From the NCBI GenBank assembly GCA_964425755.1, contig CAYRNY010000005.1, positions 163,809 to 227,808 of the forward strand: a stretch of DNA of 64,000 nt, read 5' to 3'. The stretch is from CAYRNY01 sp964425755. Lineage in GTDB: Bacteria; Chloroflexota; Anaerolineae; Aggregatilineales; Aggregatilineaceae. Positions 50,956 to 59,576 of the stretch are shown piece after piece. Below the pieces are notes generated by a model. The model did not search any database. It was not told where the DNA came from and worked only from the letters and a program-made list of their open reading frames with translations. The stretch's first letter is position 1; each line of letters begins with the position of its first letter. Position numbers and translations under genes: made by a program.

Positions 50956-50984
50956 AGCATACAAGAAGATACGTCAGCAGTCAA
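50956..50984 (-). promoter_or_regulatory. Promoter of the DUF4256 gene
   Basis: On the minus strand, TTGACT (50979-50984), a 17-base spacer and TATGCT (50956-50961). Confidence 0.6.
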
Positions 50985-51113
50985 GATGTTGTCACGACCC
51001 AGTGGTAGTCCATCCGCGTTTGGAGCGCACTGCCGCGCCGTGCGATAATAAACAGCGTGCAAATGTCCACGAATTGACGTACTGGCGAACTTCACACGCA
51101 CGGAGGTGCGATA

Positions 51114-52823
51114 ATGCCCAAAATTGTTACGGTCGAACAGATGCGCGCGATCGAGCAGGCCGCCGATGCCGCAGGTCACAGCTACGCCGCGATGATGGCG
51201 CACGCGGGGCAGGCGGTCGCGGACCGGGTGCTGGATCACGCTTACGGGGTGCAGGACCCGCGCATACTGGTCATCGTTGGCCCCGGCAACAACGGCGGCG
51301 ACGGGCTGGTCGCGGGACGTTTGCTGGCTGCGGCGCTCGATGATGCGCAGGTGACGGCGTACCTGCTCAAGCCGCGTGATGCCGATGAAGACGCGGTCTT
51401 TGCCGGGGCGGTGGAAGCCGGCGTGACGGTCATCACCGCCGGTGACGACAAGAAGTTCAAACGCCTGCGCGAACTGGTCGCCGAAGCGGATGTGCTGATC
51501 GACGCGCTGTTCGGCACGAGCCTGCGGCTGCCGATCAAGGGCACGGCGGCGAATCTGCTGCAGGCGGTGAATGAGGCGCTCGCGGCGCGGCGCGCGGAAC
51601 GTCCCCGTGCTACGTACACAACCCCGGCCATTCCCCCCGCGCCCGATGCACGCGGTCCGCTGGTCGTGGCGGTTGACGCGCCCAGCGGCGTGGACTGCGA
51701 CAGCGGCGAGATGGACGCAAACACGATCCCCGCGCACGCGACAGTCACGTTTGCGGCGGCGAAACCGGGCCTGCTGGCATTCCCTGGCGCGGGGGCAGTC
51801 GGCACGTTGCACATCGGGGATATCGGGCTGCCGCCGCTGCCGGAGCTGGACGATATCGCGCTGGAACTGCTCGACGCGCCCGCGACGGCGGTGTTGCTGC
51901 CGGACCGCCCGCCGGATTCGTACAAGGGCACGTTCGGCAAGGTGATGATCGTCGCCGGGAGTTCAAATTACGTCGGTGCGGCGTACATGACCGCGGCGGC
52001 GGCGTACCGCGCCGGGGCCGGTTGGGTGACGGTTGCCGCGCCGCAGGTGATCGTGCCGACGCTGGCGGGGATGCTGCCGGAAGCGACCTGGATCCTGCTG
52101 CCGCACGAGATGGGCGTGATCAACGAGCACGCGGTCAGGGTGCTGCGCGAGGAAGATACGGGTTACAGCGCGCTGCTGGTTGGCCCCGGTGTGGGGCAGG
52201 AGGAGTCAAGCGGCGAGTTCTTGCGCGAGCTGCTGCGGCCCGAAGAGGAACTGCGCCATTCGCGCGCGCTTGGGTTCGTCCCGATGGGGCCGGAAAACGC
52301 CGGTAGAGCGCGCGCAGCGGCGGTGAGCCTGCCGCCGCTGGTGATCGACGCCAGCGGGCTGTACCTGCTCGCGCAGATGGACGATTGGCCCGCGCTGCTG
52401 CCGGAAGGGACGATTCTCACGCCGCACCCCGGTGAATTCGCGCGGCTGGCGGGCATGACCACCGGCGAGGTGCAGGCGGACCGCGTCAAGCTGGCGCAGG
52501 CGAAAGCCGCCGAATGGCGCTGCGTGGTCGTGCTCAAGGGCGCGTTTACGGTGATCGCGGCCCCGGACGGGCGCACGGCGGTGCTGCCGTTCGCGACGGC
52601 GGCGCTGGCGAGCGCGGGCACAGGCGACGTGCTGGCGGGTGCGATCACGGGGCTGCTGGCGCAGGGCCTGGAGCCGTATGCCGCCGCTGCTGCGGGCGCG
52701 TACCTGCACGGGCTGGCCGGACTGCGTGCCGGCGAGCTGTTCGGCGTGGCGAGCACCACCGCCGGCGACGTGCTCGAACTGTTACCGGACGCGTACGACG
52801 CGGTCGCTGCGCTGCGCGGGTGA
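51114..52823 (+). CDS. nnrD: Bifunctional NAD(P)H-hydrate epimerase/dehydratase
   Basis: The 569-residue product joins an epimerase domain (YjeF_N, about 1-240: MRAIEQAADAAGHSYAAMM, VGPGNNGGDGLVAGR, DALFGTSLRLPI, VDAPSGVDCDSG) and a dehydratase (carbohydrate-kinase-like, about 260-569: GTFGKVMIVAGSSNYVGAAY, LLVGPGVGQ, LTPHPGEFARL, VVVLKGAFTVIA, ALASAGTGDVLAG). Together they repair damaged NADHX and NADPHX. The fused form is widespread. A GGAGG box precedes ATG 51114. The expected GSGD motif reads AGTGD. Confidence 0.94.
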   Translation: MPKIVTVEQMRAIEQAADAAGHSYAAMMAHAGQAVADRVLDHAYGVQDPRILVIVGPGNNGGDGLVAGRLLAAALDDAQVTAYLLKPRDADEDAVFAGAVEAGVTVITAGDDKKFKRLRELVAEADVLIDALFGTSLRLPIKGTAANLLQAVNEALAARRAERPRATYTTPAIPPAPDARGPLVVAVDAPSGVDCDSGEMDANTIPAHATVTFAAAKPGLLAFPGAGAVGTLHIGDIGLPPLPELDDIALELLDAPATAVLLPDRPPDSYKGTFGKVMIVAGSSNYVGAAYMTAAAAYRAGAGWVTVAAPQVIVPTLAGMLPEATWILLPHEMGVINEHAVRVLREEDTGYSALLVGPGVGQEESSGEFLRELLRPEEELRHSRALGFVPMGPENAGRARAAAVSLPPLVIDASGLYLLAQMDDWPALLPEGTILTPHPGEFARLAGMTTGEVQADRVKLAQAKAAEWRCVVVLKGAFTVIAAPDGRTAVLPFATAALASAGTGDVLAGAITGLLAQGLEPYAAAAAGAYLHGLAGLRAGELFGVASTTAGDVLELLPDAYDAVAALRG

Positions 52824-52922
52824 TGGCTGTGGTGTGTCAGTCGTCGGGGAGTTCCGGGCGGCCATGTGCCATTCTGCGCCGAATCTAATGCGATTCGTTC
52901 TCAATTCCTGCCGGATTTGCGT

Positions 52923-52928
52923 TATAAT
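52923..52928 (+). promoter_or_regulatory. -10 box of mrp
   Basis: A perfect TATAAT; the -35 is poor (TTCTCA, 19 bases before). The leader to the GTG at 53054 would be about 118 bases. Confidence 0.4.
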
Positions 52929-53053
52929 CTGCCACGGCAGACAACTTCAGGCTGTGATTCGGATAGGCGTTTCTCTGGTGTCGCGGTGCGGTACGCATCG
53001 GGACAACACGACAGCCGCCGGGCGCGGCGTATGTTCACAAGAGAGGTGTTTAC

Positions 53054-54115
53054 GTGACTGATCAGAAACTACATGACGCGGTGATGGCGGCCCTCGGTAC
53101 GGTGATCGAGCCGGAACTGGGCCGGGACCTCGTCAGTTTGAACATGGTGCAAGACCTGAGCATCACCGACGACGGAGTCGCACAGTTCACGATCATGCTG
53201 ACGACCCCCGCCTGCCCGCTGAAGGACGTGATGCGCAAGCGTGCCGAAGAGGCGCTGGCTAAGGTCGATGGCATTACCGGCGTCGAGATCAAGTGGGCGT
53301 CCAACGTGCCCGCCGACAGCCGCATCATGGGCCGCTTGAACCTGCCGATCCGCAGCATCATCGCGATCAGCAGCGGCAAAGGCGGCGTCGGCAAGACCAC
53401 GGTGGCGACTAATCTCGCTGTGGCGCTGGCACAAAGCGGCACGCGCGTGGGACTGATGGACGCGGACATCCTGGGGCCGAACATCCCGAAGATGGTCGGG
53501 CTGGGCTTCTCGCAGCCGCCAATCACGCCCGACAAGAAGCTGCTTCCCTTTGAGGTCTTCGGGCTGAAGGTGATGAGCATGGGCTTTCTGGCGGACCCCA
53601 ACCAGGCGATGATCTGGCGCGGGCCGATGCTGCACGGCGCGATCCGGCAGTTCTTCGAAGATGTGGCGTGGGGTGAGCTGGATTACATGGTCGTGGACCT
53701 GCCGCCCGGCACGGGGGACGCACAGCTCAGCCTGGCGCAGTCGGTCCCGCTGACCGGCGCGGTGATCGTCACCCAGCCGCAGGGCGTCGCGGTGGACGAC
53801 GCGCGGCGCGGCATCGCGATGTTCGAGAAGCTGGACGTGCCGATCATCGGCGTGATCGAGAACATGGCCGGCGAGTTGTTTGGCGAGGGCGGCGGCGAGA
53901 AGCTCTCCGAAGAGCGTGGTGTGCCGTTCCTGGGCCGGATTCCGCTGGTGGCGAGCGTGCGCGAGGGTGGCGACGCCGGGCACCCCATCGTGGCAGAGGA
54001 CCCCGAGTCCCCGGCGGGGCAGGCGTTCCACGCGGTGGCCCAGGCGGTCGCCGCGCGGATCAGCGTGCTGCTGCTGGAAGAGAAACCCACGATCCCGCTG
54101 AACGTGATCAAGTAG
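53054..54115 (+). CDS. mrp: Mrp/ApbC-type P-loop Fe-S carrier ATPase
   Basis: The 353-residue product has an N-terminal MIP18/DUF59 domain (1-90, with TTPACPLKDVMRKRAEEAL) and the Mrp ATPase: deviant Walker A SSGKGGVGKTTVATNLA (107-115), DADILGPNIPKMVGL, VVDLPPGTGDAQLSLAQ, and SREGGDAGHPIV-like ending. It loads Fe-S clusters into targets. The usual CxxC after ENMS is missing: the text runs from VIENMAGELFG straight to EGGGEKL. GTG 53054 has AGAGGT before it. A strong terminator follows. Confidence 0.93.
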   Translation: MTDQKLHDAVMAALGTVIEPELGRDLVSLNMVQDLSITDDGVAQFTIMLTTPACPLKDVMRKRAEEALAKVDGITGVEIKWASNVPADSRIMGRLNLPIRSIIAISSGKGGVGKTTVATNLAVALAQSGTRVGLMDADILGPNIPKMVGLGFSQPPITPDKKLLPFEVFGLKVMSMGFLADPNQAMIWRGPMLHGAIRQFFEDVAWGELDYMVVDLPPGTGDAQLSLAQSVPLTGAVIVTQPQGVAVDDARRGIAMFEKLDVPIIGVIENMAGELFGEGGGEKLSEERGVPFLGRIPLVASVREGGDAGHPIVAEDPESPAGQAFHAVAQAVAARISVLLLEEKPTIPLNVIK

Positions 54116-54153
54116 CCTCGCGCTGGCGCGAACCGCACATGGGAATTTGCACG

Positions 54154-54182
54154 AGGGCGTATGTGACAGTACGCCCTTTTTG
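54154..54182 (+). terminator. Rho-independent terminator of mrp
   Basis: AGGGCGTA (54154-54161) with TACGCCCT (54170-54177), an 8-base loop, then five T. Confidence 0.9.
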
Positions 54183-54202
54183 ATTCGCGGCGCGGGCGGT
54201 GG

Positions 54203-54232
54203 TTGTTTTCCTGTGGGGTCGGGGGCTATAAT
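54203..54232 (+). promoter_or_regulatory. Promoter of the GNAT gene
   Basis: TTGTTT (54203-54208), an 18-base spacer and TATAAT (54227-54232). Confidence 0.5.
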
Positions 54233-54324
54233 CAACGCGGCTTACAGGTGAGCCTGTGCGGAAAATGACGCCGCGGCGTGTATTGAGATGCGAACGCCGC
54301 GCGCGTGCGCGAGAGGAGCGTGGC

Positions 54325-54918
54325 ATGCTGCAAGGGGTGTTGGTTGATCTCGTCCCGTATGGCGACGAATTCGAAAAACGCGCCGTTGAGTGGATGAACG
54401 GCCCGATGCGCGAATGGTGGGGCATGGACGGCTTGATGACGGAAGCGGAGCACCAACGCTGGTTGCAGCGCAACCGCGAGCGGTCAGAAGCCGAGCGCGC
54501 GCAGTTCATACGCTTCGGCATCCACACGAAGGACGACGCCCTGATCGGTACGTTCGGGCTGATGCACGTCGACGCCACGCACCGGCACGCCGAAGTCGGC
54601 GCGGGGATCGGGGACCCGGCGTATTGGGGTGGCGGTTTCGGTTCCGACGCGATGCTGCTGATCGTGGAGTACGCGTTCAACTGGCTCGACCTGCGCCGCC
54701 TGTGGCTGCTGACATCGGGGCGCAATGTTCGCGCGCAGCGACAGGTTACCAAGTGCGGCTTCACGCTTGAGGGCTGCCGGCGCGAGCAGGAATTCTACGC
54801 GGGATATCACGATTTTTTATACTACGGTTTGCAGGCGGATGAGTGGCCGGGTTACGCGACGATGGTCGAGCGGCTCGGCCTGCGCGAGAAAGCCCGCCAG
54901 CAGTACGCGGATGCATAG
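54325..54918 (+). CDS. GNAT family N-acetyltransferase
   Basis: The 197-residue product fits RimJ/RimL-type GNATs: FIRFGIHTKDDALIGTFGLM, HRHAEVGAGIGDPAYWGGGFG with the acetyl-CoA motif reduced to WGGGFGSDAM, YAFNWLDLRRLWL, and the final KCGFTLEGCRREQEF. The substrate may be a protein N-terminus or small molecule, not determinable here. GAGAGGAG precedes ATG 54325. The gene has its own promoter. 90 bases lead to the next plus-strand gene. Confidence 0.9.
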   Translation: MLQGVLVDLVPYGDEFEKRAVEWMNGPMREWWGMDGLMTEAEHQRWLQRNRERSEAERAQFIRFGIHTKDDALIGTFGLMHVDATHRHAEVGAGIGDPAYWGGGFGSDAMLLIVEYAFNWLDLRRLWLLTSGRNVRAQRQVTKCGFTLEGCRREQEFYAGYHDFLYYGLQADEWPGYATMVERLGLREKARQQYADA

Positions 54919-55008
54919 CACCCCGGCCAGCACACGTCTGCCGGCGTGGTGCGGGATGGGATATCAACGCGCGCGGTTGTATTCGGCACTACGTAAGGAC
55001 CAGGTTAC

Positions 55009-55575
55009 ATGAGCGACGAGCGCATCGTGGCATTGATCGACACGCATCTGGCACGCTACCCGGAAGCGGGGATCGCGGATGTGTACAAGCTGCTGCACCA
55101 GGGCGTCTATGGCCCGGGGCACGCCATCACCAGCAGGAAAACGGCGCGCGAATGGCTGGAGCATGAGCGCTCTGTCGTGTTGCCGGATCGCTTGCTGCCG
55201 CTGGTGGAGTCGGTCCACCCGGAAGGGGCAGTCGTGCGCGTGCACCTGCGGCCCTACCTGGCCTATCGCGAATCGGTGGTGCCGCTGCTGGATGCGTTCG
55301 TGCGTTCCGGGCGGCGGATCGAAGGGGACCCGGCGCTGCTCGCGGCGTGGTGGGGCGTGTTTGAGTCGCGCGTCGCTTCCGGTACGCGGTGGGCGGAGCG
55401 TTTCGCCCGGCGCGAGGTGCAGTTGTTCGGCCAAGCGCGGGCGGCGGAAGATTGGCCCGCCATGCACCACTCGCCCGACTTCATCAATGCGTATCACCCG
55501 GCTTACCGCGTGCTGGTGCGCGACGAGGCTGAAGCGTTGTGCGAGCTTATCAACGCGCCGTTCGATGTGGTTTGA
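55009..55575 (+). CDS. Conserved-looking protein of unknown function
   Basis: The 188-residue product begins with DERIVALIDTHLARYPEAGI and then DVYKLLHQGVYGPGHAITSR, a stretch that looks like a signature with an invariant GPGHA element. Later come RVHLRPYLAYRESVVPLLDAF and a His/Asp set in MHHSPDFINAYHPAYRVL. No signal or membrane segment. I do not recognise the family, so no function is given. The start ATG 55009 follows a weak AAGGA. It is convergent with the glycosyltransferase gene. Confidence 0.7.
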   Translation: MSDERIVALIDTHLARYPEAGIADVYKLLHQGVYGPGHAITSRKTAREWLEHERSVVLPDRLLPLVESVHPEGAVVRVHLRPYLAYRESVVPLLDAFVRSGRRIEGDPALLAAWWGVFESRVASGTRWAERFARREVQLFGQARAAEDWPAMHHSPDFINAYHPAYRVLVRDEAEALCELINAPFDVV

Positions 55576-55605
55576 TCGCTTGGCGGGCGTGCCGGTTGCG
55601 GGCGA

Positions 55606-56676
55606 TCAACGCCCTTCCTGGTCGGTGTTGGGTGGTGGCGGCCCGGATACGGCGGCTTCCTGGCGCGGCTCGCTGACCGGCAACGGGACGTGTTTGTAGC
55701 CGTTGATCACGCGCTGGATCGCGTAGGGGCCTTTGCCCTGCGATTCGTAGTAGGTGCGCATGAGCATCTCGATGATCAACCCCAAGAGCACGAACTGCGC
55801 CGAGCCGATGCCGAAGACGATCGCGATCACCGGCAGCACGGAATCCGTGTGCCAGTTCCCGGTAAACACGCCCCCGGCGAGCATCACCAGCAAGCTGAGC
55901 GTGCTCAGCAGCCAGTGCAGGAAGCCCATCCCACCGAAGATGTACATCGGGCGCGTGTTGTACTTGGTCAGGAAGGTGACGGTCATCAGGTCCAGCACCA
56001 CCTTGACCGTGCGCCACAACCCATACTTTGACTGGCCGTGAATGCGCGGGCGGTGGTTGACCACGCGCTCGACGATGCGCGCGCCCGCCGCGTTTGCCAG
56101 CACCGGGATGAAGCGGTGCATCTCGCCGTACAGCCGGACGTGGTCCAGCACCTCGCGGCGATACGTCTTCAGCGTGCAGCCGTAATCGTGCAGGTGCACG
56201 CCGGTCACCAGCGAGATGACGCGGTTGGCGATGCGCGACGGCAGCTTGCGCGTGATCGCGCGGTCCTGGCGATTCTTGCGCCACCCGCTGACCAGGTCGT
56301 AGTCTTCGGTTTCCATCTGTTCGAGCATTTTCGGGATGTCGCGCGGGTCGTTTTGCAGGTCGGCGTCCATCAGCGCGATGATCGCGCCGTTGGCGTGGTC
56401 GATCCCGGCCTGGATCGCGGCGGTCTGCCCGAAGTTTCGGCGCAGCAGCACCGCGCGCACCGTATCGGGCGCGGCGTCGGCCAGCGCGATGATCTTCTCG
56501 CGGCTGGTGTCGTCGCTGCCGTCGTCCACGTAGATCAGTTCGTAGCGCAGACCCAGTTCGTCCAGCACCGCGCACAGCTCCTCGTGCACGGGCCGGATGT
56601 TGTCTTCCTCGTTGTACACCGGCAGCACGACCGACAGGTCGCGTGGATAGCGGTGATTGTTGACCGTTACACCCAC
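55606..56676 (-). CDS. Family 2 glycosyltransferase, DPM1/GtrB-like, membrane bound
   Basis: The 356-residue product opens with DLSVVLPVYNEEDNIRPVHE and has ELIYVDDGSDDTS, AIQAGIDHANGAIIALMDADLQ (the DXD motif) and HLHDYGCTLKTYRREVL. Two C-terminal membrane helices follow (LLSTLSLLVMLAGGVFTG and VIAIVFGIGSAQFVLLGLII), typical of polyprenyl-phosphate sugar synthases. It likely makes a lipid-linked sugar for wall or surface glycan. The GTG at 56676 has GGAG upstream and matches the family start; longer forms lack a ribosome-binding site. Confidence 0.9.
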   Translation of the reverse strand: MGVTVNNHRYPRDLSVVLPVYNEEDNIRPVHEELCAVLDELGLRYELIYVDDGSDDTSREKIIALADAAPDTVRAVLLRRNFGQTAAIQAGIDHANGAIIALMDADLQNDPRDIPKMLEQMETEDYDLVSGWRKNRQDRAITRKLPSRIANRVISLVTGVHLHDYGCTLKTYRREVLDHVRLYGEMHRFIPVLANAAGARIVERVVNHRPRIHGQSKYGLWRTVKVVLDLMTVTFLTKYNTRPMYIFGGMGFLHWLLSTLSLLVMLAGGVFTGNWHTDSVLPVIAIVFGIGSAQFVLLGLIIEMLMRTYYESQGKGPYAIQRVINGYKHVPLPVSEPRQEAAVSGPPPPNTDQEGR

Positions 56677-56877
56677 GATGGTGTTTCTCCTGGAATGCCC
56701 AGCCACAGGCGGCGCGTTATCCTCGTGCCGCGCCACCCGATTATAGCGGGTTTCGGTGGCCGGGCAACGGCTGGTGCGCAGCGTCACAGGGATGCATGGT
56801 ACACCGAAGACTGTAAGGGCCAAGCGCCTACCAATATCTACGCCCACAGAGGTAAAACGTTCCGCGACCGGCGGTGC

Positions 56878-58287
56878 TCAGCGTTCGTTGTCGGGTGGCT
56901 CGGTGTGGATCGTCACGCGCTGGATTTGCGGCTGTTCGTTGCGGATGGCGGTTTCGACGTGTTCGGCGATGCTGTGGGCCTCTTCCACGCTGATCGAAGC
57001 AGGCAGGTGGCAGTGCATGGTCAGCGCGTAACCGCCCAGCGCAAGCCGGATCGTCGGGTGGTGCCAGTTTGCGTCAGGGTAGAGGCGGTTGGCGATGGCG
57101 AGTGCCTCGTCGCGCAGGTTGAGCGCGGCGCGCGTCTGCGAGACCGGGGCGCTGTGGGCGGCGGCGGGTTCGATGTGCGTCAGCACGTCACGCACGCTGC
57201 TGATCTGGTCCTGCAAGCGGCGCTCAAACTCGCTGACCTGCGCGTGGGCTTCTCCCAGGCTGAGGCCCGGCTCCACCTCGACATGCATTTCGAGCGCGAT
57301 CCCCCCCGGCACCGGCACCGGCACGACCTCGTGAATCTTCAACCCCAGTGCGTCCGCGACGGCGCGCGCCTCAAGCGTGTAGTCGGTGCGCGCGTTGGTC
57401 TGCGGTGCGAAGTGCACCTGCACTTCCTCGACTTCGGGGAAAGCTCCTTTCACCCGTTCCTGGACCGCTTCGGCGATGGCGTGGGCGTGGTCGGTGGTCA
57501 CAGCGGGGTTGATGCGCGTGTCGATGTCCACATGTACCGCGTCCGCCGGCCCCCGGCTGCGGATGCGCGACGTCTCTTCGATCCCCGGCACGTCCGCCAG
57601 CAAGTTCGCCACTGCGCGCGGGTCAAGCGTCTGGTGGTCGGCGAGCACGTTTGAGGTGCGGCTGATGATGCGCAGGCCCATGCGCCCGATCACACCGACG
57701 ATCACCAGCGCGACGACGACATCGACCCAGGGGTAGCCGAACGCGGTCACGGCCAGGCTCGCCAGCACCGAGAGCGACACGTACACGTCGCTGGCGGTGT
57801 GCGCGGCATCGGCCAGCAGAATCTGGGAGTTCAGCTTGTGGCCCTGCCGCCGTTCGTAAAACGTGACGATGAGGTTGACCAGCATCGTGCCGATCATCAC
57901 CGCGAACGACACCAGTGTTACGGTCGGTTTTCCGCCGTACAGCACGCGCTCCAGCATCGTCTGCAGGATCTCCCACGCCGCAACCAGCATCAGCCCGCCG
58001 ATGGCGAGCGTCGCCAGGGTTTCGAAGCGGCGGTGCCCGTAGGGGTGGTCCTCGTCCGGGGGACGCGCGGCCACCTGCGTGCCGATCAGCCCGACCACGT
58101 TTGAGGACGCGTCCATCGACGAGTGGAAGCCGTCCGCGATCATGGCGACCGCGCCGGTAGCGATCCCTGTCAGCAGCTTGGCAGCGGCGACCAGCGCGTT
58201 GAGCAGCAGCACAATCCACAACACGCGGGCGACCTCTTGCGTGTGCGATGCGGGAGACGTAGCGGGCATCGAACGTTTCTCAGTCAT
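56878..58287 (-). CDS. CDF cation efflux protein with three C-terminal domains
   Basis: The product has about 469 residues. The CDF membrane part (about 15-215) has both HxxxD metal sites: ADGFHSSMDASSNV and LADAAHTASDVYV. Three related cytoplasmic domains follow: DAVHVDIDTRINPAVTTDHA, IALEMHVEVEPGLSLGEAHA and YALTMHCHLPASISVEEAHS. CDFs normally have one such dimerisation domain. It exports zinc, iron, manganese or cobalt. ATG 58287 is preferred over 58296, whose codon overlaps a TACAAT -10-like site. No metal regulator is next to it. Confidence 0.9.
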   Translation of the reverse strand: MTEKRSMPATSPASHTQEVARVLWIVLLLNALVAAAKLLTGIATGAVAMIADGFHSSMDASSNVVGLIGTQVAARPPDEDHPYGHRRFETLATLAIGGLMLVAAWEILQTMLERVLYGGKPTVTLVSFAVMIGTMLVNLIVTFYERRQGHKLNSQILLADAAHTASDVYVSLSVLASLAVTAFGYPWVDVVVALVIVGVIGRMGLRIISRTSNVLADHQTLDPRAVANLLADVPGIEETSRIRSRGPADAVHVDIDTRINPAVTTDHAHAIAEAVQERVKGAFPEVEEVQVHFAPQTNARTDYTLEARAVADALGLKIHEVVPVPVPGGIALEMHVEVEPGLSLGEAHAQVSEFERRLQDQISSVRDVLTHIEPAAAHSAPVSQTRAALNLRDEALAIANRLYPDANWHHPTIRLALGGYALTMHCHLPASISVEEAHSIAEHVETAIRNEQPQIQRVTIHTEPPDNER

Positions 58288-58394
58288 GCGCGCCATTGTA
58301 ACACGAATCGCCCGCCCTGCTTACGGTCAACGGGGGGTGAACGCCGCGAAGTCAAGGGCGCGGGGCTTGCGGCAACCCGGGCGGGCACGGCGCG

Positions 58395-59333
58395 TCACAT
58401 CTCGCCGCGCGCGGTGGTGCTGGCAAGCGTGTCGAGTTCGGTGGCGATATCGTCCAGCTCGTCTTTTTTGGATGCCCACTGTACCTGGCGCTCCCCGGCG
58501 GCCTGGACGAGCGCGCGCCACTCGGCCTGGTTTTTGACCGGCTCGCCGCTTTGGGTCTGCCAGCCGCGCTGTTGCCATCCCGCCACCCAGCGAGTCATGC
58601 CCTGGTGCAGGTAGTTATCCGGGCAGTAGACGCGCACAGCAGCCCCTTCCGGCGTGTGTTCCAATGCCTCGCGGGCGGCGATCAGCACAAGCTGGTTGCT
58701 GGTCGTTGCATCGGCGCGCCCGGTGACGGTGTGCTGCGTGTCGTCGTCGTTGTCGTAAAGCCGGAAGGCGTAACCCCCCGCGCCGCCGGGGACCGGCACC
58801 GACACGCGGATCGCGATCTCGATTTGCGGCGTGAAATCCGGCTCCGGTTTCGGCGCGGGGATCGGGGATACGTCTCCGGTCAGCGCGCGCCGCGCGGCGG
58901 TGGCGAGTTGGTCCACGCGCGTGTTGTGCTCGTCGCCCGCGTGCCCCTTGACCCAGCGCCAGTCGATATCGTGGCGCTGCGTTTCGGCATACAGCGCGCG
59001 CCAGAGATCGGCGTTCTGGATCGCCTTGTCGCCTTTACGCGTCCAGCCGCGCGCGACCCAGCCGGGCAGCCACTCGCTGATCCCGCGCTGCAGGTACTGC
59101 GAGTCGGTGTAGAGCGTGACGCGGCAGGGCCGATTGAGCGCGCGCAGGGCCTCGATCGCGGCGGTTAGCTCCATGCGGTTGTTGGTCGTGTCCGGTTCGG
59201 CGCCGCTGAGCTCTTTCGTGTGCCCGCTGTCGGCGATCAGCAGCACGCCCCAACCGCCGGGGCCGGGATTGGGTTCGCTGCCGCCGTCGGTGTAGATCGT
59301 GACGTGGGGTTTGTCGTTGCTGTCGCCGTTCAT
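58395..59333 (-). CDS. rnhA: RNase HI with a second, degenerate RNase H-like domain
   Basis: The 312-residue product has a full type 1 RNase H at residues 8-150: D16 in IYTDGGSEPNPGPGGWG, E55 in NNRMELTAA, D77 in LYTDSQY, H131 in WVKGHAGDEHN, D141 in RVDQLA. A second half (about 168-295) repeats the fold: GGYAFRLYDNDDD, SNQLVLIAAREAL, VYCPDNYLHQGMTRWVAGWQ, NQAEWRALVQAAG. It lacks the four acidic catalytic residues. It probably degrades RNA in RNA-DNA hybrids, the second domain aiding binding. ATG 59333 has a moderate ribosome-binding site. Confidence 0.92.
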   Translation of the reverse strand: MNGDSNDKPHVTIYTDGGSEPNPGPGGWGVLLIADSGHTKELSGAEPDTTNNRMELTAAIEALRALNRPCRVTLYTDSQYLQRGISEWLPGWVARGWTRKGDKAIQNADLWRALYAETQRHDIDWRWVKGHAGDEHNTRVDQLATAARRALTGDVSPIPAPKPEPDFTPQIEIAIRVSVPVPGGAGGYAFRLYDNDDDTQHTVTGRADATTSNQLVLIAAREALEHTPEGAAVRVYCPDNYLHQGMTRWVAGWQQRGWQTQSGEPVKNQAEWRALVQAAGERQVQWASKKDELDDIATELDTLASTTARGEM

Positions 59334-59576
59334 GCGCCTGTCCTTTTATGGGGCCTGAATGAAGCTCACCGGATCGCCGCGCTGCCTGTGCCGGGCGATC
59401 CGCTGTTTGGGGGACCGGTAAACACCGCTGCGCTGACGTGGTTCATTACGTCTCACCCTCGATCATCGTATGTTGCGGCCAATCCGTCAATCCCCGCATA
59501 CGGGATGCTTGCTCTCGCACCAGGCCAGGAGTTGGTCAGCGCGGAGGGAGTGGGTTATGTTCTTGGACAGGTGAGC

